Source of the DNA: Lepidostoma basale
Lineage: Eukaryota > Arthropoda > Insecta > Trichoptera > Lepidostomatidae
Assembly: GCA_022606425.2 (NCBI GenBank)
Contig: JAHDVF020000178.1
Location: 496,001 to 560,000, forward strand
DNA: 64,000 nucleotides
Direction of reading: 5' to 3'
In this document: piece by piece, positions 56,261-64,000 of the stretch
Position numbering within the stretch: the stretch's first letter is position 1
How the letters are laid out: the number at the start of each line of letters is the position of its first letter
Position numbers and translations under genes: made by a program
The notes under the pieces: generated by a model
What the model saw: only the letters and a program-made list of their open reading frames with translations
The model's database searches: none
What the model was told of the DNA's origin: nothing

Positions 56261-59200
56261 ATGGCACTTTTCTTCGTAAATAGGTATTCAATTTTAATTA
56301 TACTATTCAACGCAAATTTACACAGTAGAGTAGGATTTATACGCTAAGTCGAACCTTTAAATTGCTAGATCTGCACAAAATGGTATGGAAATGCGAAAAT
56401 CGCTACGTTTTGCGATAAGTTTTTTCGATAATTTTAAAGTAATCATTTGTGTGCTTTATGATGTATAGATTAATTCCAATATTTTTTCCCAAATTTTATT
56501 CTCTCTATCTACTATCAAATATTAACTGACCACTTTTTATTTATTTGCAAATAAAGATACGAAGAAATAAACGAGGCAGAGGAGAATGCTGATAAAGAAG
56601 AAGACAATTTACTAAGATTAAAGAAATTGATTGAAGAAAGGAAGAAGGCTAAAGCAAATAAAATATTAGAAATTGAAAAGCAAACTCAACTTGACATCCA
56701 AAATGAAATAAGTACACCTCAAGCTGTTTTGGAAGAAAAGGGAAGTGTTGCGGAACCATTGGCAGATGCACCAGTGGTGTTTCAAGATGAAAATAAAAAT
56801 ATTCCACAATTCAAAGTATTGGGCACTCAAGAATTTGAAAAAAGAATTAAGGTTTGCTTTTGTTTTTAAATATTTTATTTCATAACATTAAAAAGTGAAG
56901 GTGGGTGGTTTTTGAATTACAATTATATTTTTTCATTCACATCAAAATGCATAGAAAAAAATTGGGTCAGATTATTTTTTTTACATACAAATGATACATT
57001 TATACGAGTATATGTAATATGATCTTTTTTTTAAATTTTACATATCCATCTATCTAGTAACCTCATATCTCGTTACATATTGTACCTTCGGTAAGACAAG
57101 GGCACAATTGCACGTTTTGTAATTTTTCATTAGACATTTTAAGATTTTTGAAGAATAATATCGTGTTATTCTTCTGGCTATATTGATCATACACTATCGC
57201 CCTCTGACAAAATGAGACTGTATTTAATGAGCGACTTTGTTCCTCCAGATAAAGGGATGTTTTTAAAATACATTGGCATTTTGAGAATTTTTAACAATTA
57301 TGCCCTTATCTATTAGCAAAATTGATTTAGTGTTGTGACAATTGCCTGCTGAACGCGGTCTCCTCAGAGATTGACATCTTTCATATTAGTGAAAGTACGT
57401 TCAGAAGACAAATACTCGTGATTTTGGAAAGTATCTTGTCTTCATAATGTCGAACCATCTCTCATGCATTCCTGGTATCATGTTGTATGTATATAATATT
57501 TTACCTGTACTCAATGCCTTAAATTAAATAAATGTCTTAAAGATTTATGCTTTTTGTATTGTCTGTTGAGTAAATAAACTGATTTGATTTGATTTAATGA
57601 AATACACTGAAATTAACTTGAATTGTTTTGCCACACGATAGAGGACAATCAATTATTTTGATTGCCATTACTAATTCAAAACTGTCAATTTTTGACATAA
57701 TTTTTATAAGTATGCGGATGATATATGCTCCACCTCTTTAGGTTATCCCATTTGTATAATTATATGTAAATGAACTTACGATTTTTTTATGAATTAAAAC
57801 ACCGTTTTTTCCACTTCGAGTTAATTTTTCTCGACGTGTCTCGAAGGCTTTACACCTTCATCATTGGCAGAAAAATGTAATGATGTTTATTCGTTCTCCT
57901 GATGATGAAGGTGTTAAGCCTTCGAAACATGTCTAGAAAAATGAACCCAAAGTAGAAAAAACAGTGTTTTAATTCATAAAAAATTTTAATGCTTTAGATT
58001 TTGAAATTTTTTATTTATTATTTAGGTCAAAAGAGTCCTTCCCCATTGGTTATCAAATCCAACTGCTATTTCTATAAATTTGCAAAATAGCAATTGTGAT
58101 GTGAATAGTGTAAGCTATTTAGACAACTCATTAAAGAAAATGATGACGGATGAAGGAATAAAATATTTATTCCCCGTACAAGCAATGGTGATTCCTTGGT
58201 TGCTCAAGGAGCACAATAGAGCAACTGTTTTTTGGCCACGAGATATTTGCGTATCTACTCCGACGGGAAGTGGTAAAACTTTAGCCTATGTTTTACCCAT
58301 TATTCAGGTAATTATCTTATATACATTTTTTTTATTCTAACTTATTTAATTTTATCATTAATAGTTTATTTTACTGTAATTATTTTAGATTTTGAGAGAC
58401 AGAGTGGACCGACAAATAAGGGCATTGGTGATGTTACCTGTTAAAGAACTTGCCGTACAAGTTGTAAAAGTTTTTAAGCAATATTGTGTTGGAACTAACT
58501 TAAAGGTTGCATTAGTAACCGGGTCTACCACATTTGCTCAGGAGCAGGCACAGCTTACGAAATACAGTTGAGTTTTTTTTAAATGTTTTTTGTGATTAAC
58601 TATTAATGATAAGGCCAACTTTTAATCAACTATTAATGAAAGGCCAACTTTTATGGCTTTCTGATTTTTATTCACACAATTGTCACATTGTTTTATTTCC
58701 TCATATGTAGCATAATCATAAACATTTTGTCATAAAGCTTTTTGGTTAATTATGTTTTTTTTTTTTTAGCTGAAATTGGTGGTTGGCAAAGTGAAGTGGA
58801 CATATTGGTGTGTACTGCTGGGCGGTTGGTTGAGCATTTGCAATGTACTAAAGGAATGTCTTTAAAGCATTTACGTTTTCTTGTTATGGATGAAGCTGAT
58901 CGAATAATGGATCATATTCAAAATGATTGGCTACATCACTTAAACAGACATGTTGATCTTGAGAGTTCTATCATGATAGGAAAAATGCCACCAGTAAATT
59001 ATAAATCATTAGTATCATTGAAAAGACCCCCACAAAAACTTTTTTTTTCCGCAACACTTTCTCAAGATCCAGAAAAACTAAAACAGTGGGGTCTTTTTCA
59101 ACCAAAACTTTTTGCAGCTATTATGGATAGGGGTGGCCATGGGGCAGGAGATGGAACATTTGAATCTTTAGGAAAATATACCACTCCATTAGAACTCACA

Positions 59201-60859
59201 GAAAAGTATACTGTTTGCGATGCAGAGAGCAAACCTTTAGTTTTGTACCACCTTTTGACGGAGGATCGTTGTGACAGAGTATTATGTTTCACTAATTCCT
59301 CTCAATCTGCTCATAGATTAACTGTTTTGTTAAGTCATCTGTTAAAAGGAATTCTAAATGTTGCTGAAATATCTGCAGCTCTGAATAGAAATGCGCGAGA
59401 TCTTGTTCTAAAGCGTTTCCACAACAATCAAATTAATATGTAAGTATTTTATGTTTATTGTGTCATTGTATTATACAAAATTAATTTAGTGTTATAGAGA
59501 AGTTGGTAATGGGCTTTAAATGGATCAATAGCTTTTAAGATCTCTCGTATGAGAAGTATTTAACTTTCGTTTGGAGCACTTAATTTGTGGTGTAGTATTT
59601 TGTTTTTATACAACTTTATTTGTTTTCACGAACCAACCGGTTTCGCTCCCATCGGCAGGGTGATAAAGTGGTGTAAAAACAAAGTATGAAAGTGTTTTTT
59701 TAAATATTATTAGAAATATTTATCTTAAACTAATTCAAATTCTCACAACCAAGAAATTACAATCTTTATTGTGAGAAGAAATATATAAATTTTTCTATAA
59801 TATTAATTTAACTAGTAAATGATAATAATTATGAAATTAAAAAGAATATTAAATTTTCAGATTGATAAGCACAGATGCTCTGGCAAGAGGAATAGATATA
59901 CCAAATTGTGATTTAGTGATATCATATGATCCACCCAAAAATGTGAAAACATACATTCATAGAATAGGTCGTACAGGCCGAGCTGGGCGACTGGGAACAA
60001 CTGTGACTTTATTAGTGCAGAATCAATTGAAACTTTTTCAGGTACTTAATTTTTCTATTTTCCCACAGTTTACATAATTCAGTTGTAGTACAATTTTAAA
60101 CTCGTGTCACACTTTGGAATGTATCTTCCATAATGTTTTTGATATCAAATAAATAAACGAATGTTAAAATTGTAACCTACATACCTGGTACATGTCCTTT
60201 TAAATGATTTTGTTTTTGTCACACTATTTTTTTTATTCATTGGAACTTCTCATAAGTAGCACTTTTATATATCAAATTGTGGATAATATTTATGTAGATA
60301 ATCACAGTTTATTAAATTATATTTCTTGGTAACTTGATACTAGACAAACTGATGGTAAGGTGGCCTTGTCTAGGAGGTAACTAAGATTCTCCGATACTTG
60401 GACAATATTTTTGGTGTAGCAGTCTTCGAATTAACTCTACTTGATATCAGGTGCTACAGGTAACACAACGCTTGCCGCTGAGCTGCCCCTACCACTTGAG
60501 TAAACAGAGTGTTGGCGGTTTGGTATCATGCATAATTGCTGAAGTGCCCTTTTAAACCTGATGTCCAATTGGGTGGTACAGTACTGGGCCCCGGACTTAG
60601 TCGCATCTGGTTTTACGCATTTTACATATTTATATGTTTTTTTTTGCAGGATATTCTGAAGTTATCTGGCAAATCAAATATCGCAAAAATAGAGGTGCCA
60701 CAAGAAATTTTACAAAATTTATCAGAGGTCTACTCAAATGCAGTTTTAGCCTCTGGAAATGAGATAAAAGAAGAAACACATAAACAGATTGATAAAATAA
60801 AATCCTTGAAAAGGGGAAGATCAAGGACAGTTTTCAATAAAAAAATTAAGAACAATTAG
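56261..60859 (+). CDS. DDX51: DDX51, DEAD-box RNA helicase of ribosome biogenesis
   Basis: ATP-dependent RNA helicase; the family (yeast Dbp6, fly Dbp73D) works in the nucleolus on large-subunit rRNA maturation. Seven coding exons: 56261-56283, 56557-56851, 58026-58307, 58389-58566, 58770-59439, 59861-60041, 60650-60859; all phases fit, giving 612 residues (human 666). Exon 1 encodes MALFFVNR, which matches the family N-terminus (human MALFYVAR) and fixes the start. An acidic, Lys-rich N-terminal part leads to PHWLSNP and FPVQAMVIP (Q-motif region). Helicase motifs: I TPTGSGKT 184-191, Ia PVKELA, Ib CTAGRL (usually TPGRL), II DEAD 300-303, III SAT 353-355, [11 protein letters not shown] 486-495, [12 protein letters not shown] 516-525. 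The tail is Lys-rich. A full MITE and a LINE end sit in intron 2. ATTAAA at 60922-60927 may end the transcript. Confidence 0.96.
57300..57592 (+). mobile_element. LINE 3'-end fragment (family D) in DDX51 intron 2
   Basis: Starts near GCTGAACGCGGTCTCCTCAG, then GAGATTGACATCTTTCATAT, GTTCAGAAGACAAATACTCG and CTCATGCATTCCTGGTAT, and ends with AAATAAACTGATTTGATTTG repeated. The last part is a typical LINE tail. Confidence 0.7.
57781..57989. mobile_element. Complete foldback MITE (reference copy)
   Basis: About 209 bp palindrome. The left arm has TTTTTTTATGAATTAAAACA, TCTCGACGTGTCTCGAAGGC and TTTACACCTTCATCATTGGC; the right arm has their inverse (GATGATGAAGGTGTTAAGCC, TTCGAAACATGTCTAGAAAA, TGTTTTAATTCATAAAAAAT). 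The same family is split by the BEL element at 7161-12479 and is half present at 34385-34490. Confidence 0.85.
59610..59690 (+). repeat. SINE-like repeat (family S), partial copy 4
   Basis: ACGAACCAACCGGTTTCGCT followed by CCCATCGGCAGGGTGATAAA. The first block matches 42705-42722 and 44932-44950. Located in DDX51 intron 5. Confidence 0.5.
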
Positions 60860-60929
60860 TTCAATATATGTATTAAGTGCATTTAACATTTAATTTACTA
60901 AGTTTTGATATTTGATTTTTTATTAAATT

Positions 60930-61410
60930 TTTTTTTTTTAAAAACAATTATTTTAATTAATTTCTTGGACATGACTTCACCAGTCCCTACTTCCCTGTCT
61001 GCTCCATCTTAAAATATCCTTAGCCACACATATATTTTGGTGTCCCTCACGCAATCTCTTAATTTCTTGTCTGCTGTCATCCTCAGTGTTTTCATCTCGA
61101 AAGTCCCTAGAACTTGTTTGGTCCTGACTATATCTGCCCTTGCTTCAGCGCCGTATGTTATTATTGTCTGTCTGGCTATGCCCTTACTTTTCCATACTGT
61201 GGATTGTAAAGCACCAGAGATTGCAGCTGGCTTGTTGACTTGGGCTTGTATTTCTTCACACAGATCAGCTCCTCCAATCATGTCTATGCCTAGATATCTA
61301 AAGTACTGACCTGTTCTATGAGTCGGTTCCCTACAGTCAGGTTACATGTTTTTGGTGTTTTAGAGAAAATCATTAATTTCAATAGAAATTGTTATATTTT
61401 TTACAAATAT
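60930..61410 (-). pseudogene. LINE (family C) RT C-terminal fragment
   Basis: Minus strand. An open piece reads MIGGADLCEEIQAQVNKPAA, GALQSTVWKSKGIARQTII and TYGAEARADIVRTKQVLGTF, then EMKTLRMTADKKLRDCVRDT. This is the LINE RT C-terminal region related to 30335-30760. Upstream pieces to about 61400 read across stops. It lies just downstream of DDX51. Confidence 0.75.
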
Positions 61411-61419
61411 TCTGAAATC

Positions 61420-61640
61420 TGTAATAATGTGCAGAGGATGCCGTCATCGCGAACCCCAAAAAGGATGTTGGAGGGGCATCCAGATGGTAGAAGACCAATT
61501 AGATGACCAAGACTACGATGGGAGAGATGTAGTGAAATTGTTACAAGTGTCAAGTTGGAAGAAGAAAAGTCGGAGGCAGGAATAACGGAGGCCAAGGCTC
61601 AATATAGGCTGTAGGGCCATCGAAGACGAAGAAGATAGTG
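61420..61640 (+). pseudogene. LINE RT C-terminal tail, plus strand
   Basis: Reads RMPSSRTPKRMLEGHPDGRR, then PRLRWERC, and EEKSEAGITEAKAQYRL before a stop and a GAAGACGAAGAAGA tail. This has the usual 'G+RPxGRPRxRW' and 'ARDR..W' layout of a LINE C-terminus. It faces the minus-strand copy at 60930-61410. Confidence 0.7.
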
Positions 61641-61995
61641 TAGTCTATCTAGCATTATTTCTAGGTCATTATTTTTCTCACCTATAATTATATGTAGTAT
61701 CGTCCACATAGCAGATCGCATGATCAGACTAATTTCCTTTCCCATCCTATAACCTAGTTTTAATTACTGATTCAAATACTTTAGATAGATTAGAGGTGTC
61801 GATTTGATTTCGACACGGACCAGGGTCACAGTATAAAATGCTTGTCAAACCCGTTTGGTTTTAAACCTTAGAAGCAAAGAAACGGACCAAGATAGTTGAA
61901 AGGGGCCTAAACATTTTGAGAAAAAAATCACAAACACATGTACAGTTTGGTTGCTATATGGGATATAAAGTGTACATCAAAATTTATTCAAATTC
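61641..61995. other. Unassigned intergenic sequence
   Basis: No gene or repeat recognised between the two LINE blocks. Confidence 0.45.
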
Positions 61996-62465
61996 AAATC
62001 AGTTTATTTCATCAATAGACATTACAAAATTAGGGTTTAAGGCATCTATTGAGAACAGGTAAAATAATATATTGTATATAGTATAATACCAGAAACTCAT
62101 GAGAGATGGTTCGACATTAGAAAGACAAGATATTCTCCAAAATCAATAGTATTTGCCTTCTGAACGTTCTTTTACTAATATGAAAGACGTCGATCTCCGA
62201 GGAGACCGCATTCAGCAGATTAATTGCTCTTCCCCCCGGTGTCACCAGAGGCAGGGTGGTTCTGGCGCCCGGTAGGTAAAACAATCTATGCTGTCGCTGT
62301 CGGAGATACCTATCAGGGACAAAAAGCCGAATAACCTCCAGCACGGCCGAGTTCTCGAAATATCCATGAGGAATCTAAAGAAATGGGTTATGAGATGCCC
62401 ATCTCTTCGAAGCTGCAGAGAGTTGGTCCCAAGCATTCCCAAAAGAAATGCCGTATTGGTGAGGG
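61995..62465 (-). pseudogene. LINE 3' end (family D), longest copy
   Basis: Minus strand. It reads SDSIDCFTYRAPEPP in one frame and [40 protein letters not shown] and ISKRTFRRQILLILENILSF, then a stop, in another. The second is the C-terminal tail of a LINE RT. The 3' untranslated end finishes at AAATAAACTGATTTGAATTT near 61990-62010. Frame breaks show that it is dead. Confidence 0.7.
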
Positions 62466-62875
62466 TATGTGTGTTTTTTATTCAACATTGTGTTCTTATT
62501 CACCTAAAAATTAATTAGGTTAGCAGATTGAAATTGAAATCGATAGAGCTGTGAGTGATGCTAAAACCTGGCCGAAACAGACTGGTGCAGGTCAGTACTG
62601 CTGATAGCTCCGACCCACTGCGGCCAGTAATTCTAATGATGAAGATGAAAATGATACGACAAAGCTAAGCACAAGATCCGAATTTATTTAAAGCAAAAAC
62701 CATCTTTATGCTAAGGTTATATTTTAATTTCTTACAGGACCAATTAATGCAGTAAAAAATATTCCGATCACACTAAAAGAAACCAATTTATTAAGTAGAT
62801 ACTAATCATACAAAAATTTTATATGGCTAAAAAAGTCAAACACAATGCCATAAATTAAAAAGTTAACTTACAAGC
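62466..62875. other. Unassigned intergenic sequence
   Basis: No gene recognised. Around 62560-62650 a GAAACAGACTGGTGCAGGTC-type stretch could be transposon-derived. Confidence 0.4.
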
Positions 62876-63025
62876 AGCCATATTGTAAATGCCCAACATG
62901 GCGTCCGGTCGCGAGGGGTGTGTGTGTGAAAGTGTAGTGAGAATGTGCTAACAAAAAGAGAAAATACGTGATGTGTTTTGTGTGGTAGTGAAATGTGTGA
63001 TTGTTAATGTTGTGAAGTTAAAATA
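62876..63025 (+). promoter_or_regulatory. Promoter and 5' UTR of the right-edge gene, with a short uORF
   Basis: AAGCAGCCATATTG and CCCAACATGGCGTCC are close to the YY1/Pho-type CAAnATGGCG element often found at insect and vertebrate start sites. The ATG in that element (62898) opens an 18-codon frame that ends TAA before the main ATG, so if transcribed it is an upstream ORF. Inference only. Confidence 0.45.
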
Positions 63026-63109
63026 ATGGCTCAGGATTTACGTCTTCACTCTCCTGCAGGTGCTGAACCCGTTGTTTATCATTGGCCTCTTACTTCAGGC
63101 AATGGCTCG
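63026..63109 (+). CDS. First coding exon of an unidentified gene continuing off the window
   Basis: ATG in good context (AAATAATGG) starts a frame of exactly 28 codons, beginning MAQDLRLHSPAGAEPVVYHW, that runs to GGCTCG|GTATGA, a good splice donor, in phase 0. The frame would close soon after the donor if unspliced. The upstream region looks like a promoter with 5' UTR. I do not recognise the protein from 28 residues. The rest of the gene lies to the right of the window or further along the intron that begins at 63110. Confidence 0.6.
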
Positions 63110-64000
63110 GTATGATATATTTTATAACTGTTGAATAGTCAATTTGATAACTGTTGTAGATAAACGAGTGGTATAACATTTGCTCGTGCTCTTTTGTAAT
63201 GTAATAATGCTAATAAATGATAATGCTACTGTCAAAAATACTTAATCTGTATTCCGTTATTTCGACCGTCTTTAGAATCTATGTATACCTACCTGGTTTC
63301 GTTAAAAAAATCATCGATTTATAGTATTATCTTCGGTCGATGCAAAATAACCTTTATTTGTATACTTCATGTGTACCGATATTTTCTTTCTGTAGTTCAC
63401 TGGTCTATTTGTAAACAGTGACGCAACTTTGATATCAATGAAATGTAAGTACTCGATGCCTTTCTTTTATTTGGTGCGTGCACTCGCAGTCGGAGCTATG
63501 AGTTATTGACCTCGTGGCGGTGTCAAGGTGCTCGCTGGTCGGGCTGTTTGTGTTCATCCTGCCACCACAAGTATTTATCGTTCCCATTTATTCACCGTTT
63601 GCAAGTAGGTCATGACCAATTCAGTGTTAAACTCGAAGCTAAACATCGCACCGTCGACCAGCCCTCCCTACACGTTCAAATTTGACTTATCGATTTTCTG
63701 TTAACCTAGCGCGATTCCGGATACCTCATAAGGCACGATCCCCCAGTTTTCGCTGTATTATCACTGTCTGTTTATCCGGCATTCCATTAAAATCATATGG
63801 ATTGACAATTCTTATAAAATAGCAGTGTTTGCAAATATCTAAGTGGGTGATGCATAAACGTAACATTATCGGCGCGGTACATACACGTGTTTTGCTGTCA
63901 CTACTGTCATCCTATACAACTAATATATTTTCATCACTGTTAAGATATAAAATATTCAATAATGACTATCTTCATTGTACAATTATATATTGAACTGTCA
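63110..64000. other. Intron of the right-edge gene, start
   Basis: AT-rich with a GC-richer patch near 63480-63740. No further exon could be supported up to the window edge. Confidence 0.5.

Noticed and set aside
61009..61309. ORFs on both strands after DDX51 as host genes
   Set aside because: The minus frame is LINE RT sequence with decay; the plus frame is its shadow.

Overview
The window is nuclear DNA of an insect, most likely a lepidopteran (moth or butterfly). It is AT-rich, its genes are split by GT-AG introns, and the introns are packed with non-LTR retrotransposon fragments, short inverted-repeat transposons (MITEs), a BEL/Pao LTR element and a Helitron remnant. The order assignment is inference from gene architecture and repeat style. 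No prokaryotic feature, CRISPR array, rRNA or tRNA gene was recognised.

Four conserved genes were assembled exon by exon with matching splice phases, plus two lesser ones. (1) JMJD6 (minus, 4338-13043) has 3 coding exons and 387 codons; exon 1 lies 7.4 kb from exon 2 because intron 1 holds a stack of transposons. (2) Kinesin-13, the Klp10A/KIF2A orthologue (plus, 14171-52483), has 13 coding exons, 769 codons and about 36 kb of intron. (3) An unrecognised 88-codon ORF lies at 52899-53165 (plus). (4) FICD, the Fic-domain AMPylase (minus, 53834-55803), has 2 exons and 441 codons. (5) DDX51, a DEAD-box helicase (plus, 56261-60859), has 7 exons and 612 codons. (6) The first coding exon of an unidentified gene lies at 63026-63109 (plus) and runs off the right edge. 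JMJD6/Klp10A and FICD/DDX51 are divergent, head-to-head pairs (about 1.1 kb and 457 bp between start codons); Klp10A and the small ORF converge on FICD. These are housekeeping functions (hydroxylation and splicing, microtubule depolymerisation, ER chaperone AMPylation, ribosome biogenesis); nothing suggests that they act in one pathway.

Layout: 1-4.3 kb holds LINE sequence, including a LINE nested in a TTAA-flanked MITE. 4.3-13 kb is JMJD6, whose intron contains a foldback MITE split by a 5.1 kb BEL/Pao element with a TSD. 13-52.5 kb is Klp10A, with many intronic repeats, GC-rich islands, a minisatellite against exon 2, a possible internal promoter with an alternative first exon, and a Helitron Rep fragment. 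52.5-61 kb is gene-dense. 61-63 kb is LINE debris. 63-64 kb is the start of the last gene.

The items most worth a second look are: the BEL element, whose 896-codon ORF is open although its reverse transcriptase catalytic motifs are altered; its two LTRs, identical over about 1 kb but strongly different in the last 110-150 bp; the candidate truncated kinesin-13 isoform; and the Asp-to-Asn change in the kinesin loop 11. I saw no wholly new system that I could support.
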